From NCBI GenBank assembly GCA_913056395.1, contig CAJXMG010000015.1, positions 1-64,000 on the forward strand: DNA of 64,000 bases, written 5' to 3'. Below are positions 49,831 through 57,998 of the stretch, one piece after another. Source of the DNA: an uncultured bacterium. GTDB taxonomy: Bacteria; Planctomycetota; UBA8108; UBA1146. The first letter of the stretch is position 1. The number at the start of each line of letters is the position of its first letter. Under the pieces are notes generated by a model that made no database searches, had not been told where the DNA came from, and worked only from the letters and a program-made list of their open reading frames with translations. Made by a program: the position numbers and the translations under genes.

Positions 49831-51612
49831 TCAGAAACTGACCTCAAGCAATCCGGAACAGGATGGATTTTCCACCCAATGGGTGACAGCAGTGGGAAAT
49901 GCGACCCGATCGCCCCGCAGAACCTGATGCAGGTTTACCGTGGTCTGATCCCCTTCACCGGCGAGAAGCAGTTCTGACAGAGCTCCCCGTGCGTGTGCCA
50001 GAGGTACTTTTCGACTGTAAAGGGAGAGACAAGAGACGGTCGTCACGATCTCCGGCTGAATCGGGTCTTCCTCCAGCAAACCCCAAAGGTCTGCGAGAAC
50101 CGATTCAATCGGTCGATCAAGATAAATCGAGTCCTCCCACTGCAGAGCCAAAAGTCCGGGCTCGAGCGTGAGGGCTTCATGAAACAGGGAACCAGCGAGC
50201 TGCCAGTTTTCGAGGCGAAGGTGAACCAGCGCTTCGAGAAAACGAACCAGACCAATATCAGGCTGCTCCTGATTTGCCCGGTTTAGATACGTCAAAGTTT
50301 TCTCGACATCTCCCAATTGGTAAGCACTCCAGGCATCGCATATCGCAGTCCGAAGAAACTCGTCTTCCCGAACCACTTCAATAATTTCTTCCTGAGTTTC
50401 GACAAAGATAATGGAACCATGACTCCTTGAAGAGCGATAAGGCGAGGAATGAAGCGTCGAGGACCAAAAGACCCCATGGGAATGCCCATGCCAGTATCCA
50501 TGATGCCACCAGAAAATGTGATGCGAACTGCTGTAAGCCCACGGCAACCACCAGCCATGACACCAATTCAGGGGGTGACTCAGATACCAGGGAGAGCAGT
50601 ATCCATGGTGCCAACCGTGAAAACCGTAATCAGCATAGAGGTGAACCCCCAGTGCCAAATGAAATCCATGCAAGTATTGCGGGTGGCAGGACCAGGGCAG
50701 GGAAGTGTGCCCATAGACCGTATTGCTGATCGCCGTTCCACTGGGGGAAACAGGTGCGTGAACCGTACCCGTGGGGGTATGAATCACTCCGGATGGGGCC
50801 AACCTGACTCCGGGATTCCTGGTGAGGGCACGACCACGGGAGGGAACTGAAGTAGAGACTCCGGAAGCGGATGTCCTCCCCCACCTCTGGATCATATCGG
50901 AGGTTGGCGCCAGATCGGTACGTGGACTCCCTGCCTCATTCAGTGAAGGAACCTTCCGGTCTCTCATGGCAGGCAAGGGTGTCACCGGCAAAGCTCTCGG
51001 AACCGGAGTAACGGTTCGCCTGCCCTGACGAAGTCGGGTGCGGACACCGGTCGAAGACTGCCCTGATCCGGGTACAGTCAATTCAGGCTGTGGCCGCGGT
51101 CGAAGGTCGCTCTTCGACCCGGGTTTGAAATTCGATATCGGATTGACGGTAGAGACTCCAGCGGCAGAGGAAGCTGCTGATCCACTCGTGGAAGGTTCCC
51201 AACGGGGTTCCGGATTTCTCGAGGGAGGAGTGACACGCGGAGAAGTCACGCGAGGAGGAGTGGCTCTGGGAGTGGCTCTGGGAGTGGCTCTGGGGGTGAC
51301 TCTGGGAGTGACCCGCGGTTGGAGTTGAACTCCGCTTCCCGAAGGTGGTCGCACCTGCGGTCGGGTTTGCGGTCGGGTTTGCGGTCGAACTTGTGGCCGC
51401 ACCTGTGGTCGCACTTGTGGTCGAGCGGAAGGGCGGGTCTGAGGACGAGTCTGCGGACGAGGTGAGGGTCTCACCTGCGGCCGAGATGAAGGAGAGACGG
51501 ATGTACCGGTTCCCCTGGACTGGGCCTCCGCAACCCCTGTCACCCATCCGCTTGCCAAAACCACACCTGCAAATAGCAGAATGAAACAGCGTTGGGTCAG
51601 CCTCCGGTTCAT
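49831..51612 (-). CDS. Exported Pro/Arg-repeat protein with His/Trp-rich centre and TPR-like C-terminus
   Basis: A 593-residue protein of unknown function. Signal peptide (CFILLFAGVVLASGWVTGVAEA). Residues about 40-140 are tandem RPQ(V/T)RP and RATP/RVTP repeats (RPQVRPQVRPQVRPQTRP). The middle (about 300-385) is extremely rich in His, Trp, Tyr and Gly (HGWHHGYCSPWYLSHPLNW; FWWHHGYWHGHSHGVFW), suggesting metal or haem binding or surface adhesion. The end (about 400-510) has TPR-like helices (AYQLGDVEKTLTYLNRANQ). The N-terminal part is a typical disordered, basic linker that could touch cell wall or polysaccharide. Function is open. Confidence 0.75.
   Translation of the reverse strand: MNRRLTQRCFILLFAGVVLASGWVTGVAEAQSRGTGTSVSPSSRPQVRPSPRPQTRPQTRPSARPQVRPQVRPQVRPQTRPQTRPQVRPPSGSGVQLQPRVTPRVTPRATPRATPRATPPRVTSPRVTPPSRNPEPRWEPSTSGSAASSAAGVSTVNPISNFKPGSKSDLRPRPQPELTVPGSGQSSTGVRTRLRQGRRTVTPVPRALPVTPLPAMRDRKVPSLNEAGSPRTDLAPTSDMIQRWGRTSASGVSTSVPSRGRALTRNPGVRLAPSGVIHTPTGTVHAPVSPSGTAISNTVYGHTSLPWSCHPQYLHGFHLALGVHLYADYGFHGWHHGYCSPWYLSHPLNWCHGWWLPWAYSSSHHIFWWHHGYWHGHSHGVFWSSTLHSSPYRSSRSHGSIIFVETQEEIIEVVREDEFLRTAICDAWSAYQLGDVEKTLTYLNRANQEQPDIGLVRFLEALVHLRLENWQLAGSLFHEALTLEPGLLALQWEDSIYLDRPIESVLADLWGLLEEDPIQPEIVTTVSCLSLYSRKVPLAHARGALSELLLAGEGDQTTVNLHQVLRGDRVAFPTAVTHWVENPSCSGLLEVSF
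51257..51316 (-). repeat. 12-bp tandem repeat inside the Pro/Arg-repeat gene
   Basis: Four to five copies of GGAGTGGCTCTG-type units (plus-strand reading), the last two diverged, encoding PRATPRATPRVTP. Expected to vary in copy number. Confidence 0.85.
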
Positions 51613-51768
51613 CGCTTGCCTTTCCCGAAAACGGCATCAGGGACCGTTTGCGTTTTTAATATTATATCTCTTCTCAACATTGAGCGGGAGGGACTGCCCT
51701 CCGTCTGAACAGCGATGACGGACCACCCAGAGGCTTATTCAGAGAAAAATCTGTCTTTGGAAGAGGAT

Positions 51769-52149
51769 TCAGGAGGATTTGTCAAACAACAGCACCACAG
51801 AGGCTGCCATGGCGATTCCGATGAGATCAGCCCAGAAGTCATCCCAGGAAAGAGATCGTCCGGGAATCAGCACCTGAACCCCTTCGTGAATCAAGGCGAA
51901 CAGGATCAGAAGCAGGATTGTCCCGGGTAACCAGTCCCTGACGGGAACGCCCGCTTTTCTCCTCGGTCGAAAACCGAAAAGCAACAACATGAAGCCGAGC
52001 GCATGCAAGACCTTGTCACGTCCTTCCTGTTGAAACGCTTCGGGAATCGCCTCCCTCACCATTGAACCGGGTAACCAGCCGGCCAGAAGAGCGAGCCCGA
52101 TCAACAGCCATGGAAACCAGCGGGCGAGCAGGGCCCCATTCAATGGCAA
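51769..52149 (-). CDS. VanZ-like membrane protein
   Basis: A 126-residue protein with three to four helices and the VanZ pattern RDKVLHALGFMLLLFGF, then ALIHEGVQVLIPGRSLSWDDFWADLIG. Function of most family members is unknown. Start is TTG 52149, overlapping pyrB by 10 bases; a TTG two codons on is possible. Confidence 0.8.
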   Translation of the reverse strand: MPLNGALLARWFPWLLIGLALLAGWLPGSMVREAIPEAFQQEGRDKVLHALGFMLLLFGFRPRRKAGVPVRDWLPGTILLLILFALIHEGVQVLIPGRSLSWDDFWADLIGIAMAASVVLLFDKSS

Positions 52150-53087
52150 CCCTCGTGCCCGGAGTGCCGCTGATTTCCAAGGGCCCGTTCCAGAAGGGCC
52201 ATCCGAACCGGAACTCCTGCAGCAACCTGTTGCAAAATTCTCGACTGGGAACCGTCCGCCACTGCATCAGAAATTTCCACACCACGATTCATCGGTCCTG
52301 GATGCAAGACGCACATATCAGGTTTTGATCTGGTGAGCCGATCTTTATTCAACTGGAATCGATCCACATACTCCTGAACTGAGAGAGCCATTCCTCCCTC
52401 AATCCTTTCGTGCTGAATCCTCAACACCTGGATCGCATCCAACTCCGAAAGACGGGAATCCAAGTCATGACAGGTTTCCACTCCCGGAAGCCAACCCTCT
52501 TCGGAGACGAACTCCTCAGGGCCGAAGAGAATCACCCGAGCTCCAAGAGCAGTAAACGCCACCATGTCACTCCGTGCGACACGACTGTGGGCGACATCCC
52601 CGAGAATGCCAATACACCGACCTTCGAGGCTCCCCCACTCGTCGAGCAACACTCGACTGTCGAGCAGAGCCTGACTGGGGTGGGCCCGGGTTCCACCACC
52701 GGCATTGAGGACACCAGCCTGACAACGATCGGCGAGATTGCGAATCACTGCGTCGTCCCGGTCACGAACGACCAGCGCACCCGCCCCCAGCGCTTCGAGA
52801 ACCTGTGCTGTATCGAGAAGAGTCTCACCTTTTTTCAGACTCGACGTCTCAGCCGGCAATTCCACAAAGGGCACGCCCAATCTTTGACAAGCCACCTGAA
52901 AGGAGAGAGAGGTCCGTGTACTCGGTTCGGAAAAGAGGAGAGCGACGGACTTTTCGGAATTACCCAGATGGGCGGCAGGCGACTCCCGCAACTCGGCGGC
53001 TCTTTCAAGAATCGCTGCAATTTCTCCAGGCTGCAGGTCTGCAAGCTCTACCAGGTTCCAGCCGCTGGCGTCGGTCAATGATGACAT
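52140..53087 (-). CDS. pyrB: Aspartate carbamoyltransferase catalytic subunit
   Basis: A 315-residue enzyme for the second pyrimidine step (carbamoyl phosphate + aspartate). Carbamoyl-phosphate motif SEPSTRTSLSFQVAC, HPSQALLDSRVLLDE, and HPGPMNRGVEIS are complete. No pyrI is adjacent, so it is probably a class B or C enzyme (the C-terminal dihydroorotase is not visible). ATG 53087 overlaps the MnmE-like gene by 13 bases. Confidence 0.95.
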   Translation of the reverse strand: MSSLTDASGWNLVELADLQPGEIAAILERAAELRESPAAHLGNSEKSVALLFSEPSTRTSLSFQVACQRLGVPFVELPAETSSLKKGETLLDTAQVLEALGAGALVVRDRDDAVIRNLADRCQAGVLNAGGGTRAHPSQALLDSRVLLDEWGSLEGRCIGILGDVAHSRVARSDMVAFTALGARVILFGPEEFVSEEGWLPGVETCHDLDSRLSELDAIQVLRIQHERIEGGMALSVQEYVDRFQLNKDRLTRSKPDMCVLHPGPMNRGVEISDAVADGSQSRILQQVAAGVPVRMALLERALGNQRHSGHEGCH

Positions 53088-54190
53088 TCGCCTGCTCCTT
53101 CCAAATATCCTGAAATCAGGTCTGCTGCACCCGATTCACGAATGAGACAACTTCGCAGTTGCTCCAGAAAGATGACATGCTCTGCATTGAAGGGACAGGG
53201 CTGATTGGGATCGAATTTCCTCCCACCGTGCAAAAGATCCAGAATCGCAGTTTCCAATTGCGGGATTCCTTCCCCCGTCACCGCGGATACCCGGATGGAA
53301 TTGATTGTCATGACAGGTTGATCAGTCTCCCATTCGTCACACCGACTGTGAACGGTGATGGAACCAGCCGAAGAATTATTCCCCACCGCTTCCTTTCCAG
53401 GTAACACCAGCTCCAGGACCAGATCCGCCCGGGAGATTTCTTCGCCCAGTCTTCTCAGACCTTCAGATTCGACGGGGTCATCCGTCTCTCGGGTACCCGC
53501 TCCATCGATCAGAATCACGGGCCAGCCCAGGATCTGTGTGTAAGCCCGGACCAGATCCCGGGTCGTCCCCTCAATAGGAGTCACAATGGAGCGATCCTCT
53601 CCAATCAAACGATTGAAAAGAGTACTTTTGCCAGCATTGGTCACTCCGGTAAGCACCACCGTCGGAGGATCGATCATCTGCAGGCCTATCGATGCGTCGA
53701 CAAGCAACTCCTCTACCCGGTCCAACGAGGGTAGCTCCTGCTGCCATTGCGCCACCTCTCCGGCAAAACCGGAACCGGAAGATTGGACCAGGAGAAAAGC
53801 ACAAACATCTTCACTCGCCGCGTTCGGAAGCTCGCTCAGTGCCTGGTGACGAATCCTGTTTACTGAATCTTGAGTTCCCGTACCAAAGATGGTGGTCTTT
53901 TCAGAGCATGAACGGGCCCCCAGCGCCACGCACCGATCGAGAACACGATCCAGGATTAATCTGTTCCCATGAGTCGTCAGCAAAAAAGCCTCTTCAGAAG
54001 AGGTCCAACGCAGACAAACCACGTCATCGATGACTTCGCCGTGTTCATCGAGAAGATCCGCATGCCAGCAATCCTGGAGAGAAGTTCGCGACAACAGCTG
54101 CTCCAGCAACTCCCAGGAACCCTGTCCGTTAAGGAAAACGCCATGAAGGGCCGCAGCCCCGAATCCTGTCACGGCTTCGACGCTGACCAT
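53075..54190 (-). CDS. MnmE/TrmE-like GTPase lacking the C-terminal CxGK motif
   Basis: A 371-residue protein that lines up with MnmE: an N-terminal tetrahydrofolate-like domain (about 1-110), helices, and a G domain with GVTNAGKSTLFNRLIGEDR (G1), TPIEGTTRD (G2), LIDGAGTRETDD (G3) and SRCDEWE (where NKxD is expected). MnmE normally ends in C(I/L/V)GK, the Cys needed for wobble-uridine modification; this one ends SGYLEGAGECHH, and it is about 80 residues short. It may be a divergent paralogue with another task. ATG 54190 overlaps the coaX stop. Confidence 0.82.
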   Translation of the reverse strand: MVSVEAVTGFGAAALHGVFLNGQGSWELLEQLLSRTSLQDCWHADLLDEHGEVIDDVVCLRWTSSEEAFLLTTHGNRLILDRVLDRCVALGARSCSEKTTIFGTGTQDSVNRIRHQALSELPNAASEDVCAFLLVQSSGSGFAGEVAQWQQELPSLDRVEELLVDASIGLQMIDPPTVVLTGVTNAGKSTLFNRLIGEDRSIVTPIEGTTRDLVRAYTQILGWPVILIDGAGTRETDDPVESEGLRRLGEEISRADLVLELVLPGKEAVGNNSSAGSITVHSRCDEWETDQPVMTINSIRVSAVTGEGIPQLETAILDLLHGGRKFDPNQPCPFNAEHVIFLEQLRSCLIRESGAADLISGYLEGAGECHH

Positions 54191-54957
54191 CAATCCGCCC
54201 TCTGTTCTGAGTCCACTCTCTCGAGAGCAAGTTCCAGACCATCGAGAACCAGACCAGGAATCACAAGAGCCGCAGGAAAATCAGCTTGAAGGCGGTGTGC
54301 ATCCCCACCGGTCAGAACCGTGGCGATCTCGAGATCCGTGTCGGTCTGCAGGCCCGCTTGAACCCGTGAGTGGAGATCGACGATTCCGGCGTGAAAATAC
54401 GCTTCAAACCCCCCGCAGAGAGCATGAGACGTTTCCCGAGCCCAAGGCATCGAATCAACCTCCGTACCTCCACAGGGGAGTTCAGGAGCTGCGGCCGAGA
54501 GCGACGATCTCAAGGCCTCCCAACCGGGAGCTATCCAACCTCCAAGAAGAATCCCCTCCGGTGAGACCGCATCCACGGTCACTGCTGTCCCGGCATCGAT
54601 GATGACCGCAGGGGTACGCCCATGAAGACCTCCCCAAGCCAGCGCAGCCAGGGCTCTGTCTGCTCCAGTTTTTTCAGGGTAATCCGTCTCAACGGAGACC
54701 CCTTCAGCAGATCCATTTTCGATCCAGAGGATGGGAAGTGCTGTGAGTTTATGGAGGACTTTTTCCAGAGCAGTACGGTGCCCCGGTCGCAAACAGGATA
54801 TCGCGACTCGAAGTGGCTCCCCGGACTCACCAGACCATTCACTGATACAGGTCTGCATGGTCTCTAGAGTGGCGTGATCCTCACACAACTCTTCACCCCT
54901 GCGCCTCATGCGCCAGTGGATACGGGTGTTTCCGACATCGATGACCAAAGTGTCCAC
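54190..54957 (-). CDS. coaX: Type III pantothenate kinase
   Basis: A 255-residue ASKHA-fold kinase for the first step of coenzyme A synthesis. IDVGNTRIHW (phosphate 1), GADRALAALAWGG and IDAGTAVTVDAV (phosphate 2), and LLGGWIAPGW are the family motifs; GGDAHRLQ is near the C-terminus. GTG 54957 follows AGGAGG. First gene of the overlapping run coaX - GTPase - pyrB - vanZ. Confidence 0.93.
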   Translation of the reverse strand: MDTLVIDVGNTRIHWRMRRRGEELCEDHATLETMQTCISEWSGESGEPLRVAISCLRPGHRTALEKVLHKLTALPILWIENGSAEGVSVETDYPEKTGADRALAALAWGGLHGRTPAVIIDAGTAVTVDAVSPEGILLGGWIAPGWEALRSSLSAAAPELPCGGTEVDSMPWARETSHALCGGFEAYFHAGIVDLHSRVQAGLQTDTDLEIATVLTGGDAHRLQADFPAALVIPGLVLDGLELALERVDSEQRAD

Positions 54958-54982
54958 GGTTGCCTCCTGTCAGGAAGGATAC

Positions 54983-55003
54983 CGTGATCCGGAGTCAGAC
55001 CCC
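54983..55003. repeat. Dispersed repeat copy 2 (GTCAGACCCC type)
   Basis: GTGATCCGGAGTCAGACCCCA lies between coaX and pilT, matching the copy at 46411. Confidence 0.4.
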
Positions 55004-55014
55004 AGCCATCGTGG

Positions 55015-56112
55015 CTAGTAATCGAAGTCGAAATCTCCCATGGCATTCCCCTTCACGACCCCTCTCAGCTCAAGCTGGAGTTCTTCGGGGAAATCTGAAA
55101 AGGCGAGTGCGTCCTCCAGGGTGATTCGGTCCGCACGATAAAGGTCTCGCAGCGACTGATTGAAGGTTTGGGAACCGAAGTGTTCCCCATCCCTTACTGC
55201 GCTGTGCAGTTCATGGGTTTTTCCCTCGCGAAGCATTTCCCGAATCGTCGGGCTGTTGATCATCATCTCCAAAGCAGGAATCCGCCCCTGTCCATCGAGT
55301 GACGGAACCAATCGCTGACAAACCACTCCGGAAAGAACCAAAGACAACTGGAGACGAATCAGATCATGCTGGTGTGGAGGGAAGAAGTGGATGATTCTCT
55401 CCACCGTTTGAACCGCATTGACCGTATGCAGTGTGGAAAGAACTAAATGCCCTGTTTCTGCGGCAGCGATCGCAGCTTCCATCGTTTCACGGTCGCGCAT
55501 TTCACCAATCAGGATAACGTCAGGACTCTGACGCAGGGAGTGTCGAAGTGCGGTCGGGAATGAATCGGTATCGATCCCCACTTCCCGTTGATCGATGATG
55601 GATTTGCGATCACGGAAGGTAAATTCGATGGGATCCTCGATCGTCACGATGTGACGATTGACCGTTTCATTGATGTGGTGAACCATGGATGCAAGGGTTG
55701 TCGATTTACCGGATCCCGTGTTTCCCGTGACAAGCACAAGTCCACGCTTCTGCATCGCCAAACGGGTCAGGGTCTCTTCAGGCAAACCCAACTCATCAAA
55801 CCCCGATACATTTTGCGAAACATGACGGAAAACAAATCCCAACTGTCCCCGCTGGTGGAAAATGTTAACCCTGAAACGACCGATCCCGGGCAGATCATAG
55901 GAAGTATCCACGTCCAACTTTTGTGGCAATGCCTCGGGGCGTGAATCCTGGATGATCTCCAGAAACTCCTGGGATTTACGCGGGGAGATCTCTTCGCAAT
56001 CGAGAAACTTGACAGCGCCATCAACCCTCAATGAAGGCGGGCAGCCAACCTTGATAAAGAGGTCAGAAGCGTTCTCGGTCACCATACGGCGCAACAGTTC
56101 GTGAAATTCCAT
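55015..56112 (-). CDS. pilT: PilT-like pilus retraction ATPase
   Basis: A 365-residue secretion ATPase. N-terminal RRMVTENASDLFIKVGCPP is the PilT PAS-like domain; Walker A is GNTGSGKSTTLASMV, the Asp box VTIEDPIEF, Walker B LIGEMRDRETM and the His box AETGHLVLSTLHT. It powers retraction of type IV pili. ATG 56112 has GGGAGAG upstream. Other pilus genes are at 59.6-64 kb, about 3.5 kb upstream. Confidence 0.93.
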   Translation of the reverse strand: MEFHELLRRMVTENASDLFIKVGCPPSLRVDGAVKFLDCEEISPRKSQEFLEIIQDSRPEALPQKLDVDTSYDLPGIGRFRVNIFHQRGQLGFVFRHVSQNVSGFDELGLPEETLTRLAMQKRGLVLVTGNTGSGKSTTLASMVHHINETVNRHIVTIEDPIEFTFRDRKSIIDQREVGIDTDSFPTALRHSLRQSPDVILIGEMRDRETMEAAIAAAETGHLVLSTLHTVNAVQTVERIIHFFPPHQHDLIRLQLSLVLSGVVCQRLVPSLDGQGRIPALEMMINSPTIREMLREGKTHELHSAVRDGEHFGSQTFNQSLRDLYRADRITLEDALAFSDFPEELQLELRGVVKGNAMGDFDFDY

Positions 56113-56209
56113 CGTCTCTCCCTGGATCAAGGGGGTCCCCGTGGGGACATGAAGGTCCATAGAAGAATACGATGAAGGCCTCAGGATCGTCGAAAACGGG
56201 TCTCAGGGG

Positions 56210-57217
56210 CTATTCAGAAGGATTCAGCAGCCTCCAGAGCTGCTCGAGAACGTTCCGGATTCCGTCTCCTGTCACCCCTGAAATCACCATGACCGGTTCG
56301 TTCAAACGCTCCTGAAGTTCGATCCGGATCTTTTCCACTTCTTCGGCTGGCAACAGGTCCGACTTGTTGATCACTGTGATCGTCGGCCTTTCCGCCAACT
56401 CTGTGGAGTGGGCCCCCACCTCACCACGAATCACCTGATGATCGTGAATGAGTTCGTCGATTTCCCGGTCGTGGGGATCCAGAAGATGCAGCATGACCCG
56501 GGTGCGTTCCAGATGCTTGAGGAACCCGATCCCCAACCCGACACCATCGGCAGCGCCTTCGATCAATCCCGGAACGTCGGCCAATACAATTCGACGAAAG
56601 GTATCCAACTCAGCGATTCCCAACTGGGGACTGAGAGTGGTGAATGGATAATCTGCAATCTTTGGGTGTGCACTGGAGACGCGGGAGAGAAAGGTACTCT
56701 TGCCTGCATTCGGCAAACCGAGGAGACCTACATCCGCGATCAGTTTCAGTTCCAGATGAACCCGGCGCTCCTCCCCCTCTTCACCCGGGGTGAATTCCCG
56801 AGGGCTCTGATGGGTGGAAGTCGCAAAGCCGGTATTTCCACGGCCACCTTCCCCCCCCTTGGCGATGACGAATTCCTGCTCCGACTCAGCAAGGTCCACG
56901 ATCATGTGGCCTTCCTCGTCATAAACCATCGTCCCCACCGGAACGGGGATGCGCAGATCTGCGCCCATTCGGCCTGTCTGGTTTTTACTGGAGCCGGGAC
57001 GTCCCTTTTCAGCTTTATGAACGGGGCGTCCGGTGAAATCGAGGAGAGTCTGGACATGGGGATCAGCAAAGAGAATTACATGCCCGCCACGGCCGCCGTC
57101 ACCTCCATCAGGGCCCCCGCGGGGAACGTATTTTTCCCGACGAAATGAGCAACAGCCATCCCCGCCCTTGCCGGCGTAGACGTTGATCCAGGCTTCGTCA
57201 ACGAAGCGGATGCTCAA
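56210..57217 (-). CDS. obg: Ribosome-assembly GTPase Obg/CgtA
   Basis: A 335-residue protein: the glycine-rich Obg fold (GGDGCCSFRREKYVPRGGPDGG, about 18-40, split), then the G domain with LPNAGKSTFLS (G1), DVPGLIEGA (G3) and NKSDLLP (G4). It assists 50S assembly and stress control. Starts with TTG 57217 and MSIRFVDEAW. Follows rplU and rpmA in the widely conserved order. Confidence 0.96.
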   Translation of the reverse strand: MSIRFVDEAWINVYAGKGGDGCCSFRREKYVPRGGPDGGDGGRGGHVILFADPHVQTLLDFTGRPVHKAEKGRPGSSKNQTGRMGADLRIPVPVGTMVYDEEGHMIVDLAESEQEFVIAKGGEGGRGNTGFATSTHQSPREFTPGEEGEERRVHLELKLIADVGLLGLPNAGKSTFLSRVSSAHPKIADYPFTTLSPQLGIAELDTFRRIVLADVPGLIEGAADGVGLGIGFLKHLERTRVMLHLLDPHDREIDELIHDHQVIRGEVGAHSTELAERPTITVINKSDLLPAEEVEKIRIELQERLNEPVMVISGVTGDGIRNVLEQLWRLLNPSE

Positions 57218-57241
57218 GGGCGGTCCTGACGTACTCGGTGA

Positions 57242-57490
57242 TCAGGATGCGACGGGATCGATGTGAACGCGACGACGGGTTCCAAAGCGAACTTTTCCGT
57301 CGACGAGGGCGAACAGGGTGTAATCCTTGCCCATGCCCACATTGTGACCCGGGTGGAACTTGGTTCCACACTGACGCACCAGAATGTTGCCGGCGATCAC
57401 ACTCTCGCCGCCAAACTTTTTGACTCCACGGTGTTGGGCATTTGAGTCGCGCCCGTTACGTGAGGCGCCCTGACCCTTCTTATGTGCCAT
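57242..57490 (-). CDS. rpmA: 50S ribosomal protein L27
   Basis: 82 residues. [19 protein letters not shown] and [20 protein letters not shown] are the universal L27 text. The N-terminus, which reaches the peptidyl-transferase centre, starts directly at Ala-His-Lys-Lys with no cleavable extension as in Firmicutes. Confidence 0.97.
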   Translation of the reverse strand: MAHKKGQGASRNGRDSNAQHRGVKKFGGESVIAGNILVRQCGTKFHPGHNVGMGKDYTLFALVDGKVRFGTRRRVHIDPVAS

Positions 57491-57552
57491 GTCTCTGCTC
57501 CTGTTTCGGTTTTCAAAGTGAGTGAGGCGTCGCCGTCACCCACTGAAAATCT

Positions 57553-57867
57553 CTAGCTGGCGATCTTGCCGATGCGAACCTTGATGTACTTTTGGCGATG
57601 GCCCTTGCGGCTGTGAGAATTCTTGCGACGACGGAAACGGTGGAAGATGACCTTCGGTCCCTTGACCTCACCGATCACTTCCGCTTCGACGGATGCGCCA
57701 TCCACCAAAGGGGTTCCACAGACGAAATCTCCACTGCCAGGCTCGATGGCCAACACTTCAGAAAACTGGAGAGTGCTGCCCGCCTCTGCTTCACGATAAT
57801 CGAGGAAAAGGGTCTCCCCTTCCTCTACACGATATTGACGACCACCGTCGCGAAAGATCGCGTGCAT
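57553..57867 (-). CDS. rplU: 50S ribosomal protein L21
   Basis: 104 residues. FRDGGRQYRVEEGETLFLDY and the C-terminal FHRFRRRKNSHSRKGHRQKYIKVRIG identify L21. First gene of rplU-rpmA-obg; its 130-base leader has palindromes. Confidence 0.96.
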   Translation of the reverse strand: MHAIFRDGGRQYRVEEGETLFLDYREAEAGSTLQFSEVLAIEPGSGDFVCGTPLVDGASVEAEVIGEVKGPKVIFHRFRRRKNSHSRKGHRQKYIKVRIGKIAS

Positions 57868-57920
57868 GGTTCCTCTTTCTTCTCAACGACTCACATGGGA
57901 GTCGATTTCATCAATTTATT

Positions 57921-57955
57921 GAATCGCCGATTCCCCGAACATTCCCGGGAATGTT
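57921..57955 (-). promoter_or_regulatory. Palindromes in the rplU leader
   Basis: GAATCG-C-CGATTC (57921-57933) and the perfect 18-bp palindrome AACATTCCCGGGAATGTT (57938-57955) lie between the RNase E/G stop and rplU. They may be a regulator site or a leader structure for ribosomal-protein control. Confidence 0.45.
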
Positions 57956-57998
57956 TCAGCGACACCCCTCTGGACCACATGCGGATCAGGGGCGATCC

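Noticed and set aside
51340-51480. Possible CRISPR or intergenic satellite in the repeated GC-rich tract
   Set aside because: Repeats are contiguous, have no spacers and keep frame as RPQ(V/T)RP codons of a secreted protein.
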